Assembly: GCA_023134145.1 (NCBI GenBank)
Contig: JAGLUW010000031.1
Location: 62,001-126,000, forward strand
Length of the DNA stretch: 64,000 bases
Direction of reading: 5' to 3'
Source of the DNA: Sulfuriflexus sp.
GTDB lineage: Bacteria > Pseudomonadota > Gammaproteobacteria > AKS1
Of this stretch, positions 1 to 9,274 are shown piece by piece. Under the pieces are notes generated by a model. The model saw only the letters and a program-made list of their open reading frames with translations. It was not told where the DNA came from and did no database searches. Each line of letters opens with the position of its first letter. Position 1 is the first letter of the stretch. Both the position numbers and the translations under genes were made by a program.

Positions 1-1
1 T

Positions 2-1180
2 CGTCAGCGTGAATTCCTTGCCGATGCCTCGGCTGTTCAGTTTACGCGTAATCCCGATGGCATATCGGGCGCGTTGATTAATATCGGTGCCAGCGAATAT
101 GGATCGAATATTGAAAACCCAGAATGTTCGGAAATTAGTCATTGCCTATTTGGTGCGGGCATGAGTAGTTTCTATTCAGGTTTATTTGCGACACATCCTC
201 CTTTAGATGAAAGGATTAAACGCGTTAAACCATCATGGAATGGTGTTTTTGTTGCGAACAAACCTAAGCATAAACACGAGGCTGCCGATAAAAAAACAGA
301 GAAAGCGGCTAAAGAAGAACTTAAAAAGAAGCAGACTATCGCGGCAACGGCGGCTGTTATTTTAGCTGGTGCAGAACAATTATCTAAAACGGGTGAGCCT
401 GAACAGGTAAACCTTGATGTAGCAATAAAACTATTAGCCGGATTGCCAGAAACATTCTCTATCGCTGCGCGTGAACCCTATGGTGCGCGTGCTGTTATTT
501 ATGCCTTATTGATTTCTGATGATGCGGATATCCGCGGACGACAATTGTCACATATTGAATACAATGCTGATTCAGGTGTATACGAAAAGGTTTGTGAGTT
601 ATTGCAAGCTCGAGACCAATTGGCGGTTGATGCACGATTGCCGTTGATTGAATTATCTTTACCATCATTACGGCAGTTATCTTTTCCACAATATGAATTA
701 TTTAAAAGCATTATTGAAAGACTAATTGATCTAGATGGCAAAGTTAGTCTATTTGAATGGATACTTGAACGACTAGTGATTCATCATTTACGCCGAAACT
801 TTGATCCGAAATCGAGTCGTGCACGAAAATACATTTCGATTAATAAATTAACAGATGAAGTAAGTCTACTATTGACGGTAATGGTACATGTCGACAAGCA
901 AACTGATTTGAGTGCTGCAGAAGCCTTTTCTTCAGCTCAAAGTGAGTTAGATGAAGTGATTATTTCTTTACAGCCTAAGGATGGAATTAGTTTTAAGGTT
1001 CTTGATTCTGCACTGAATAAATTAAATCAATTAGTTCCTGTTGATAAGCATAAACTGTTGAAGGCATGCGCGGCGTGTTTAATCGCTGATGGTAAGATTA
1101 CTCATAAGGAAGCTGAGCTATATCGTGCAATTTCTGAAATACTAGATTGTCCTATGCCTCTCTTGGTTGTTGAAGAATAA
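2..1180 (+). CDS. M48 family metallopeptidase, C-terminal part (5' end outside window)
   Basis: The gene is cut by the left edge. The frame is open from base 2, so the TTG at 74 is not the real start. The first visible residues include REFLADASA, the usual surroundings of the third zinc ligand (Glu) of M48 gluzincins, and a little further on THPPLDERIKRV, the typical end of the M48 catalytic domain. The HExxH motif must lie upstream, outside the window. After a Lys/Glu-rich linker the protein continues for about 280 residues as a mostly helical region. Its last 50 residues (ACLIADGKIT..EAELYR) resemble a TerB-type helical domain; that resemblance is inference. The product is probably a membrane-bound protease facing the cytoplasm or periplasm. 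It converges on the M23 peptidase gene 6 bp downstream, with no clear terminator between them. Confidence 0.85.
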   Translation, partial: RQREFLADASAVQFTRNPDGISGALINIGASEYGSNIENPECSEISHCLFGAGMSSFYSGLFATHPPLDERIKRVKPSWNGVFVANKPKHKHEAADKKTEKAAKEELKKKQTIAATAAVILAGAEQLSKTGEPEQVNLDVAIKLLAGLPETFSIAAREPYGARAVIYALLISDDADIRGRQLSHIEYNADSGVYEKVCELLQARDQLAVDARLPLIELSLPSLRQLSFPQYELFKSIIERLIDLDGKVSLFEWILERLVIHHLRRNFDPKSSRARKYISINKLTDEVSLLLTVMVHVDKQTDLSAAEAFSSAQSELDEVIISLQPKDGISFKVLDSALNKLNQLVPVDKHKLLKACAACLIADGKITHKEAELYRAISEILDCPMPLLVVEE

Positions 1181-1186
1181 TACGTA

Positions 1187-2026
1187 TTATTTTCCTTTAG
1201 TTTCTTTGGCAAGAAACAATTTTGGGTCAACGCGTTTGTTATTTAGGCTAACAGCCCAGTGCAAGTGAGGCCCTGTTACTCGGCCAGTTTTTCCAACAGT
1301 ACCGAATTTCTCACCACGTTTTACGAATTGCCCCGGTTTTAAATCAATCGTATTCATATGGCAGTACATTGTTACCAATCCTTGGCCATGATCAATGAGT
1401 ACGGTATTACCATTAAAAAAATAGTCGCCCGTTTCAATGATCTTGCCATCAGCAGGGGAGATAATCGGTGTACCTTGTGCCGCGGCAATATCTAGGCCGC
1501 TATGTGGCTTGCGTGCTTGGTTATTAAAAAATCTCCGTAGTCCAAAGGGACTGCTAAACGGGCCTTGCACTGGTAATACAAAATCAGTTGAAACCGCGTT
1601 ATTGTCACTCCAGAGTGTAAGCGCACCAATGATTTCTTTTTTATTAGCACGGATACGTTTTAGATCTTCTGCATTCGGATTAACTTTGCGTTTGTTCTTT
1701 ATGTTTAGATGCTGGGTCTTGTATTTCATCGGTTTTACAACAAAATGTTGTGTGTAAGGGATGTCACCCTTTGATTTTACTTTAATTGAATGTCGACCCG
1801 TTTTAGCCGTCAGGCCAATCCCAACAACGGCTACCCAGTTATCATTTTCTTTAACCACCATTGCGCGGCGTTTGTTATAAGTAACAACGGGGGCGCTATT
1901 TTTACTGGGCTTCTCAAGAGGAATAACGGCTACGCCACCCGGTATCGCTTTGTGTTCAGGTAGGGCGACCGCTGTGCTGCTTAAGGAGAATAATAGTGAG
2001 AGCAGTAAGTAGCGAAAAGATTTCAT
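1187..2026 (-). CDS. M23 family metalloendopeptidase (LytM-type)
   Basis: This 279-residue protein has a signal peptide (MKSFRYLLLSLLFSLSSTAVA) and an M23 domain in its C-terminal half. The zinc-site motifs are visible: GPFSSPFGLRR, then HSGLDIAAAQGTPI, and near the end GRVTGPHLHWAV. The family cleaves peptidoglycan cross-links in the periplasm or activates amidases. The intact HxxxD and HxH residues suggest an active enzyme. The frame opens earlier (ten more residues from 2056), but the ATG at 2026 starts directly before the signal peptide and overlaps the xseA stop by 4 bp (ATGA), so translational coupling with xseA is likely. The region before the catalytic domain (about residues 25-140) is a beta-rich segment often seen in periplasmic M23 proteins. 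Confidence 0.9.
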   Translation of the reverse strand: MKSFRYLLLSLLFSLSSTAVALPEHKAIPGGVAVIPLEKPSKNSAPVVTYNKRRAMVVKENDNWVAVVGIGLTAKTGRHSIKVKSKGDIPYTQHFVVKPMKYKTQHLNIKNKRKVNPNAEDLKRIRANKKEIIGALTLWSDNNAVSTDFVLPVQGPFSSPFGLRRFFNNQARKPHSGLDIAAAQGTPIISPADGKIIETGDYFFNGNTVLIDHGQGLVTMYCHMNTIDLKPGQFVKRGEKFGTVGKTGRVTGPHLHWAVSLNNKRVDPKLFLAKETKGK

Positions 2027-3381
2027 GAATCGGTTTTGCTGTCTTCGACGTTGCATATAAGACGACCTTTTTCTAAACGGGTTTCAATGCGAGTACCTTT
2101 CTTTATGGCAGCGGCATCACGGATAAGTTCACCAGTATCAATTCTACGGGCTATAGAATAGCCGCGGCCGAGTGTTGCTAGTGGGCTAACGGCATCAAGG
2201 GTATTGCTGGTTAGTGAAAGTCGTTCACTATTTATTTGTAGCGTTTTTTGCATGCTTTGACGTAACCTTGTTTGCAGCAATGCTTGTTGTTGTTGCAGCT
2301 TCTGAATTCGTTGCGTTGGGGTATGGTGCAAGAGAGTTGTTTGTAATATTTGTAATTGACTGCTGTATTGTTGTTGCTGGTTTCTTTGCGCACTAAGCAA
2401 ACGATGTTGCAATTCTTTTATACGTTGAGCACTGCGATCAAGACGTTGTTGTGGCGAACTGACGCGCTGACTTAACCAATCCATACGTTGCGAGTTTTGG
2501 CTAAGTCGATTCTGCATACTGGACACAAGCCGGCGACTTAAAGAATTTAGACGCTGTAACCATTCATTACGATCAGGGCTAAGCAACTCGGCAGCAGCAG
2601 AAGGTGTTGGCGCACGTACATCGGCAACAAAATCAGCAATACTAAAATCAACTTCATGACCAACTGCACTGATGATTGGGATCTTGCTACTAAAAATAGT
2701 ATGCGCAAGATGTTCATCGTTAAAGGCCCACAGGTCTTCAAGTGAACCGCCACCACGACTAATGATTAAGACATCACATTCTTTACGTGTGTTGGCTAAT
2801 TTTATCGCTTTCGATATTTTCTTTGCAGCCGTTTCACCTTGCACGGGAACAGGGTAGATCAATACAGGAATGCTTGGGAAGCGTCGCTTCAATACCGTGA
2901 GCATGTCATGAATGGCTGCACCGGTTGGCGAGGTCACGATTCCGATTTGCTTAGGTAATTTGGGAATGGATTGTTTGTGTTTGGCTTCAAATAATCCTTC
3001 ATTACGTAGGCGGCGTTTGAGTGCTTCGTATTCTCGGCGCATAGCACCATCACCAGCTTCTTCCATGTGTTCAATAATGAGCTGGAAGTCACCGCGGGCT
3101 TCATACAAACCGACCTTGGCTCGAACTAATACCTGCATGCCATTCTCAGGTTCAAAGTCGAGCAACCGTTTACGCATTTTGAACATGGCGCAACGTACTT
3201 GTGCTTTAGAATCCTTTAACGAAAAATAAATATGGCCTGAAGCAGGGTTAGCGAGATTAGAAATTTCACCTTCTACCCAAGTGAGCGGAAAATTTTGTTC
3301 GAGGGTCTGTCGTACATCACTGGCAAGTTGTGAAACAGAATAAATTTCACGTTGAGGTTGTTCTGTTTCAAAGTCATCCAT
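2023..3381 (-). CDS. xseA: Exodeoxyribonuclease VII large subunit
   Basis: At 452 residues this has the usual length for XseA. The N-terminal OB-fold (about residues 12-110: VSQLASDVRQTLEQNFPLTWVEGEISN) binds single-stranded DNA. The central catalytic domain carries IGIVTSPTGAAIHDML, RGGGSLEDLWAFN and SAVGHEVDFSIADFVAD, all hallmarks of the family. A long Gln/Arg-rich coiled coil follows (about 270-400), then a short C-terminal barrel containing LGRGYSI. The enzyme, with XseB, degrades single-stranded DNA to oligonucleotides in the cytoplasm. Its position next to guaB on the opposite strand matches the xseA/guaB arrangement of other gammaproteobacteria. xseB is not in the window. Confidence 0.97.
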   Translation of the reverse strand: MDDFETEQPQREIYSVSQLASDVRQTLEQNFPLTWVEGEISNLANPASGHIYFSLKDSKAQVRCAMFKMRKRLLDFEPENGMQVLVRAKVGLYEARGDFQLIIEHMEEAGDGAMRREYEALKRRLRNEGLFEAKHKQSIPKLPKQIGIVTSPTGAAIHDMLTVLKRRFPSIPVLIYPVPVQGETAAKKISKAIKLANTRKECDVLIISRGGGSLEDLWAFNDEHLAHTIFSSKIPIISAVGHEVDFSIADFVADVRAPTPSAAAELLSPDRNEWLQRLNSLSRRLVSSMQNRLSQNSQRMDWLSQRVSSPQQRLDRSAQRIKELQHRLLSAQRNQQQQYSSQLQILQTTLLHHTPTQRIQKLQQQQALLQTRLRQSMQKTLQINSERLSLTSNTLDAVSPLATLGRGYSIARRIDTGELIRDAAAIKKGTRIETRLEKGRLICNVEDSKTDS

Positions 3382-3424
3382 GTGATCAGTGTATCAGCTG
3401 ATGCACATAATTTGAAAAGGGCAT

Positions 3425-3452
3425 AAAAAAGGCCGGCAAATGCCGACCTTTT
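3425..3452 (-). terminator. Rho-independent terminator of the SoxXA-binding-like gene
   Basis: On the minus strand, an inverted repeat pairs AAAAGG with CCTTTT and CGGC with GCCG around a short loop, with one mismatch. A run of six T follows. It lies 25 bp past the stop at 3477 and 44 bp ahead of xseA, so it should isolate xseA from the gene upstream. Confidence 0.75.
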
Positions 3453-3476
3453 ATCAAACAAACTATACGGAATAGT

Positions 3477-3803
3477 TTATTTGGTGTAGTTAGCATCACC
3501 CGCATGCATTTCTGCATGTGCTTGAGCTTTGCCCATCTTACCTTGACGTTCTACTTTTTTAGCAAGCTTCATGGCTTTTTTCATATCACCTTTACGGTAA
3601 GCCTTTTTAGCCTTACCAAGGTATTTGTAACTGTCACGCCATTCACCACGAACAGACTTGGCAGCTTCAACTGATTTAACAGCAGCTAGGATAGCGGCGC
3701 TAACATCTTTTTTGCTCGGTCCTTTTTTCGCATGGCCGTCAGCTAAAGCAGCCCCTGATATGGCCATACATGCCGCAGCAGCGATAAGTGCAATTTTCTT
3801 CAT
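3477..3803 (-). CDS. Small periplasmic protein resembling SoxXA-binding protein (SoxK-like)
   Basis: The 108-residue product has a clear signal peptide (MKKIALIAAAACMAISGAALA, cleaved before DGHAKK). The mature part is a very basic helical protein with VRGEWRDSYKYLGKAKKAYRKGD and MKLAKKVERQGKMGKAQA. The GEWRD...KAxKLAxxxxRQG pattern is what I know from SoxXA-binding proteins (SoxK), small partners of the c-type cytochrome SoxXA in thiosulfate oxidation. That match is from memory and is moderate. No other sox gene is in the window, so the role is open. A strong GGAGGAGAT ribosome binding site sits 6 nt ahead of the ATG, and a terminator follows. It is a single-gene unit, probably well translated. 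Confidence 0.65.
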   Translation of the reverse strand: MKKIALIAAAACMAISGAALADGHAKKGPSKKDVSAAILAAVKSVEAAKSVRGEWRDSYKYLGKAKKAYRKGDMKKAMKLAKKVERQGKMGKAQAHAEMHAGDANYTK

Positions 3804-3940
3804 GGGTGGATCTCCTCCAGATAGTGCATCGTTATTATATTAATTTTAGTTATTCTGTACTGAACCTTCAATATATCTCTATATTTGGTCTGAGTCGACA
3901 GTAAATTTACAAGTTCTGACGATTTACCTAGGCTATCTAG

Positions 3941-3969
3941 TTTACCCCGCCCGCGTCAATCTCTATAAT
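3941..3969 (+). promoter_or_regulatory. Candidate sigma-70 promoter of guaB
   Basis: TTTACC at 3941-3946 and a perfect TATAAT at 3964-3969 are separated by 17 bp. They lie 54 bp before the guaB ATG, in the divergent 219-bp gap between the SoxXA-binding-like gene and guaB. Confidence 0.5.
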
Positions 3970-3983
3970 TATCTGCTAATTAA

Positions 3984-5483
<1,500 letters not shown>

Positions 5484-5489
5484 TATTAC

Positions 5490-5523
5490 AAGGCGAGTCA
5501 TCGGAAGATGGTTCGCCTTTTTT
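5490..5523 (+). terminator. Terminator-like hairpin between guaB and guaA
   Basis: AAGGCGA (5490-5496) pairs with TCGCCTT (5513-5519). A small internal GT/GT bulge and an inner CATC-GGAA-GATG stem give a GNRA tetraloop, and a run of T to 5523 follows. It lies 7 bp after the guaB stop and 26 bp before guaA, so it may attenuate guaA relative to guaB, or separate them. Confidence 0.75.
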
Positions 5524-5548
5524 AATCACTAGTTAAACAGGTTACGCC

Positions 5549-7126
5549 ATGTCTTCGAATATTCACGCTGATCGTATTTTGATCATTGATTTTGGTTCTC
5601 AATATACGCAATTGATTGCACGTCGTGTGCGTGAAGCGGGTGTCTATAGCGAAATCTACCCTTACGATGTTGAACCCTCGGCAATCACTGATTTTAATCC
5701 CAAAGGTATTATACTTTCAGGTGGTCCAGAAACAGTCACGGAAGGGGAGTCACCTCGCGCAGCCGACTGTGTTTTTGAAATGGGTGTGCCGGTTTTCGGT
5801 ATTTGTTATGGCATGCAAACCATGGCCGCACAAATGGGCGGACGCGTTGAATCAGCGGACACACATGAATACGGTTATGCGCAAGTCAGAGCACGTGGCC
5901 ACACAGAATTATTAAAAGATATTGAAGACCACCAAACCAAAGAAGGTTATGGCTTGCTTGATGTTTGGATGAGTCATGGCGATAAGGTGGTTGAGTTACC
6001 AGACGGCTTTAGCTTAATGGCATCAACAGATAGCGCACCGATTGCAGGCATGGCCGATGAGTCACGTCGTTATTACGGCGTGCAATTCCACCCAGAAGTT
6101 ACACACACGCACCAAGGTGAACGTATCATCAGTCGCTTTGTGCATGATATTTGTGGCTGCGCTGGTTTATGGACAGCTGACAATATTGTTAACGACAGCA
6201 TTGAAACGGTTCGTGAATTAGTGGGTGATGATGAAGTTATTCTTGGTTTGTCCGGCGGTGTTGATTCCTCGGTTGTTGCTGCCTTATTGCATAAGGCGAT
6301 TGGTGAAAAATTAACCTGTGTATTTGTTGATAATGGCCTGCTTCGTCTAAATGAAGGCGATGAAGTGATGGCGACGTTTGCTGAACACATGGGTGTTAAA
6401 GTTATTCGTGTTGATGCCGAACAACGTTTTCTTGATGGCCTCGCGGGTCAGGATGACCCCGAGGTGAAACGTAAGATCATTGGTAATCTATTTGTTGATA
6501 TTTTTGAAGAAGAGTCAAATAAGTTAGACAATGCGAAATGGTTGGCGCAGGGTACGATCTATCCTGATGTTATTGAGTCAGCTGGAGCGAAAACAGGTAA
6601 AGCGCATTTAATTAAATCACACCACAATGTTGGTGGCCTGCCTGATTACATGAAATTAAAACTTTGCGAACCGTTACGCGAGTTATTTAAAGATGAAGTG
6701 CGTAAGTTAGGTGTTGAGTTAGGTCTACCTTATGACATGGTTTACCGTCATCCATTCCCAGGCCCAGGTTTAGGCGTGCGCATTTTAGGCGAAGTTAAAA
6801 AAGAATACGCAGACATATTAAGACTCGCCGATAATATTTTTATCGAAGAACTTCGTGCACATGACCTATATGAAAAAGTCAGCCAAGCATTCACTGTGTT
6901 CTTGCCAGTTAAATCAGTTGGTGTAACCGGTGATGGCCGACGTTATCAATATGTTGTGTCATTACGTGCCGTTGAAACTATTGATTTTATGACAGCTCGT
7001 TGGGCGCACCTTCCTTATGATTTCTTAGAAGTTGTTTCAAGCCGAATCATTAATGAAGTAACCGGCATTTCGCGCGTTGCTTATGATATATCCTCAAAAC
7101 CACCTGCCACGATTGAGTGGGAGTAA
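5549..7126 (+). CDS. guaA: GMP synthase (glutamine-hydrolysing)
   Basis: At 525 residues this is the standard two-domain bacterial GMP synthetase, which converts XMP to GMP with ATP and glutamine. The N-terminal class I glutamine amidotransferase domain (residues 8-200) has the nucleophile Cys86 in FGICYGMQ and the His-Glu pair in QFHPEVTHT. The ATP pyrophosphatase domain has the P-loop LSGGVDSSV. The C-terminal dimerisation domain ends [17 protein letters not shown], as expected. All key residues are present. It lies directly downstream of guaB. Confidence 0.98.
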   Translation: MSSNIHADRILIIDFGSQYTQLIARRVREAGVYSEIYPYDVEPSAITDFNPKGIILSGGPETVTEGESPRAADCVFEMGVPVFGICYGMQTMAAQMGGRVESADTHEYGYAQVRARGHTELLKDIEDHQTKEGYGLLDVWMSHGDKVVELPDGFSLMASTDSAPIAGMADESRRYYGVQFHPEVTHTHQGERIISRFVHDICGCAGLWTADNIVNDSIETVRELVGDDEVILGLSGGVDSSVVAALLHKAIGEKLTCVFVDNGLLRLNEGDEVMATFAEHMGVKVIRVDAEQRFLDGLAGQDDPEVKRKIIGNLFVDIFEEESNKLDNAKWLAQGTIYPDVIESAGAKTGKAHLIKSHHNVGGLPDYMKLKLCEPLRELFKDEVRKLGVELGLPYDMVYRHPFPGPGLGVRILGEVKKEYADILRLADNIFIEELRAHDLYEKVSQAFTVFLPVKSVGVTGDGRRYQYVVSLRAVETIDFMTARWAHLPYDFLEVVSSRIINEVTGISRVAYDISSKPPATIEWE

Positions 7127-7130
7127 TAAA

Positions 7131-7253
7131 TGTGAGGGGTGAAGAGTAAGGTGTTAGGCGATTTTATATTAGTCAATACACTTCAGCTTACTAACGTACT
7201 GTTTAAATATTAATTATGCCAGATACTCCTCACTCCTCACTCTTCACCCCTCA
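7131..7253. repeat. 16-bp inverted repeat flanking and entering the tadA start
   Basis: GTGAGGGGTGAAGAGT at 7131-7146 recurs as its reverse complement at 7238-7253. About 90 bp separate the arms. The right arm, preceded by two CTCCTCA/CTCCTCACT units, encodes residues of the TadA N-terminus. Confidence 0.7.
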
Positions 7254-7698
7254 CGATCACCAATTCATGCAGCATGCCATTGAGCTGGCAAAGCGTGCTG
7301 AGCAGGAAGGCGAAGTGCCGGTTGGTGCGGTGATGGTTAAAAATGACGAAATCATTGCAGAAGGTTGGAATCGTCCGATTGTTAATCACGACCCAACCGC
7401 GCATGCGGAAATTCAGGTTATGCGCGCAGCAGCAGCAAAGCTGGGTAACTATCGCTTACCTGACACCACTTTATACGTCACTTTAGAGCCCTGTTTAATG
7501 TGTATAGGGGCAATTATCCATGCACGCATTAAACGAGTTGTGTTTGGTGCTACTGATCCGCGGGCAGGTGCAGTACAGAGTGTTTACACTATTCCAGGTG
7601 ACCGAAAATTGAATCACTATGTTGATGTTGATGGTGGCATCATGTCTGAAGAATGTGGACAGTTATTACGAAATTTTTTCCGACAGCGCCGAAGCTGA
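7216..7698 (+). CDS. tadA: tRNA-specific adenosine deaminase TadA
   Basis: This 160-residue zinc deaminase converts the wobble adenosine of tRNA-Arg(ACG) to inosine. The zinc/catalytic motifs are intact: HAEI (His ligand and catalytic Glu) and PCLMC (two Cys ligands). VPVGAVMVKN and GWNRPI..HDPTAHAE match the family closely. The N-terminal HDHQFMQHAIELAKRA aligns with the equivalent segment of E. coli TadA, so translation must start upstream of it. The first 14 residues (PDTPHSSLFTPHDH) are, however, encoded by a short inverted repeat and have probably been acquired. The ATG at 7216 is used; no strong ribosome binding site is visible. Confidence 0.96.
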   Translation: MPDTPHSSLFTPHDHQFMQHAIELAKRAEQEGEVPVGAVMVKNDEIIAEGWNRPIVNHDPTAHAEIQVMRAAAAKLGNYRLPDTTLYVTLEPCLMCIGAIIHARIKRVVFGATDPRAGAVQSVYTIPGDRKLNHYVDVDGGIMSEECGQLLRNFFRQRRS

Positions 7699-7796
7699 GT
7701 TTTATTATTAACAAATCCAGAATAGCAATATGACATTTGTTGTATTGAATGTGTCTTATTATTTTATTAGTTTGTATTCTTATTTATATTTCATAA

Positions 7797-7839
7797 TCAA
7801 TTCTGTCAATATCATCAATTCTGTCAATATCATCAATTT
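7797..7839. repeat. 18-bp tandem repeat, about 2.3 copies
   Basis: The unit TCAATTCTGTCAATATCA occurs at 7797-7814 and 7815-7832, with a third partial copy from 7833. Confidence 0.85.
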
Positions 7840-7910
7840 TTCACCAACGTACAAATACGTTTGATTATTTCCCTGTAAATACAGACCGGTAATATCTTTT
7901 TGTTTAATAA

Positions 7911-7940
7911 GCAATATACGTAAGTACTTGTAAGTATTGC
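7911..7940. promoter_or_regulatory. 30-bp dyad, possible operator
   Basis: GCAATA and TATTGC arms (7911-7916, 7935-7940) surround a palindromic AAGTACTT core. It lies about 230 bp upstream of the FixJ/LuxR-type regulator gene. The shape suits a dimeric DNA-binding protein; which protein is unknown. Confidence 0.3.
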
Positions 7941-8166
7941 ATTCCACCTCTATATGCAATTTAATTACCATACATTAATCGTAGATAATAAGCGGACTGT
8001 TAACGTATAAAAATATGTGTTCTCGACGCACGGCAAAGTTAGTGCAAGCGATTCACAACAGATGTAAAGGTTTTGGATATTTTATAAAAAATAAATTACA
8101 CCCGAGCCTAGTCTGTACTATTTAGATGGGTCGCAAGGATGATAATAATAGGAATAGTTAAGTAGT

Positions 8167-8760
8167 ATGAGTGAAAAAATAGTTTATATTGTTGACGACG
8201 AGCCTAAGGTACTTGATTTGATTAAGGAACTTACTGATTCAGCAGGCCTAAATTCAGAAGCTTATTCTAATCCATTAGAATTTATTGAATCGTGTAGCCC
8301 CTCTCATAAAGGCTGTCTGGTATTAGATATGAAGATGCCTGAAATGAATGGCCTTGAATTGCAAAAAGAAATGAATAAAAAAGGCTGCATGTTGCCAATT
8401 ATTTTTATTACTGGTTATGGGAATGTGGCAATGGCGGTAGAGGCAATGAAGGCTGGTGCAATTGATTTTTTAGAAAAACCATATAGTGGTGAGTCTTTAT
8501 TGGAAAGCATTCATTGTGCATTTGATTCTTACAAAAAAAGTATGCGCTCGACATTTGTTGATGGATCTACGGATAATAGGATTTCTACTTTAACACCTCG
8601 CGAGAATGAAGTGATGAAGATGCTGGCGGATTCAATGAGCAATAAGGCAATTGCGAGAATGTTGGATATTAGCCCGCGAACGGTTGAAGTTCATCGACAA
8701 CATATTATGAAAAAACTAAATATTAAGTCCGTACTTGAGTTATCAAAAGTGATTGAATAA
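8167..8760 (+). CDS. FixJ/LuxR-type two-component response regulator
   Basis: The 197-residue protein has an N-terminal receiver domain (residues 4-120) with the acidic pair in IVDDEP, the phospho-acceptor Asp in CLVLDMKMPEMNG, a Thr in FITGYG and the Lys in LEKPY. A C-terminal LuxR-type helix-turn-helix follows (about 135-197: LTPRENEVMKMLADSMSNKAIARML..SPRTVEVHR). This is the FixJ/TodT-like layout, so phosphorylation by a partner kinase should control transcription. No histidine kinase lies next to it. The gene 8882-9253, another receiver, follows on the same strand. The target genes are unknown. Confidence 0.93.
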   Translation: MSEKIVYIVDDEPKVLDLIKELTDSAGLNSEAYSNPLEFIESCSPSHKGCLVLDMKMPEMNGLELQKEMNKKGCMLPIIFITGYGNVAMAVEAMKAGAIDFLEKPYSGESLLESIHCAFDSYKKSMRSTFVDGSTDNRISTLTPRENEVMKMLADSMSNKAIARMLDISPRTVEVHRQHIMKKLNIKSVLELSKVIE

Positions 8761-8881
8761 TAATTTATATTTCATAATATAAATTCTCTACGTGTTTTTA
8801 TTATTATATTTAAACGTTGAATACCATTGTTTTTTTCGCGAGAGAGTGAGCGGTATCGTTATAGATGTTTTGGGAGTCTTT

Positions 8882-9253
8882 GTGGAACCTGTTAATAGTA
8901 ATGCTCCAGTTTTAATTGTTGATGATGAGGTTGGTTTTAGGGAACTTATATCAACTGTCCTTGGCCTTTCTAACATAAAATATGTGATGGCGGTGGATGG
9001 TAGTGATGCTTGGAAAAAGTTTAATGAAATCAAGCCAAGTATTGTTATTACTGATTTACAAATGCCCATTATAACTGGACTTGAACTTATAGAGTTAATT
9101 CGAAGTGCAAATCCATTGATCCCAGTGGTAGCCATATCAAGTGCCAGTGACATGTTGGCCGACGCACTCCGTGCGGGTGCTAACGAGGCGATTGAAAAAC
9201 CATTTTCTATTGACTATTTAGAAGGTGTAATAAAAAAGTACTTACTGCCTTAA
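8882..9253 (+). CDS. Single-domain response regulator (CheY-like)
   Basis: The product is a stand-alone receiver of 123 residues. It has the acidic pair in LIVDDEVGF, the phospho-acceptor Asp in IVITDLQMPIITG, a Ser in AISSAS and the Lys in IEKPFS. I chose the GTG at 8882 because GGGAG lies 6 nt upstream and the receiver fold begins right after. The frame itself opens at 8792, where the extra residues look unlike a protein domain. With no output domain it probably passes phosphate or binds a partner, as CheY does. It follows the FixJ-type regulator by 121 bp and converges on mltF. Confidence 0.85.
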   Translation: MEPVNSNAPVLIVDDEVGFRELISTVLGLSNIKYVMAVDGSDAWKKFNEIKPSIVITDLQMPIITGLELIELIRSANPLIPVVAISSASDMLADALRAGANEAIEKPFSIDYLEGVIKKYLLP

Positions 9254-9274
9254 GATATGCGCTGGCAGTGATTA

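Larger units (their letters stand above)
7699..8166. other. AT-rich intergenic region with tandem repeat and dyad
   Basis: I see no convincing gene in this 468-bp gap. The one open frame (7780-7971, minus) is low-complexity and comes partly from the tandem repeat at 7797-7832. A long imperfect dyad lies at 7911-7940. The stretch close to 8167 probably holds the promoter of the LuxR-type regulator, but I cannot fix its position. Confidence 0.6.

Noticed and set aside
7780-7971. 63-codon minus-strand open frame in the gap before the FixJ-type regulator
   Set aside because: Its C-terminal residues come from the 18-bp tandem repeat, there is no ribosome binding site and it resembles no known protein.
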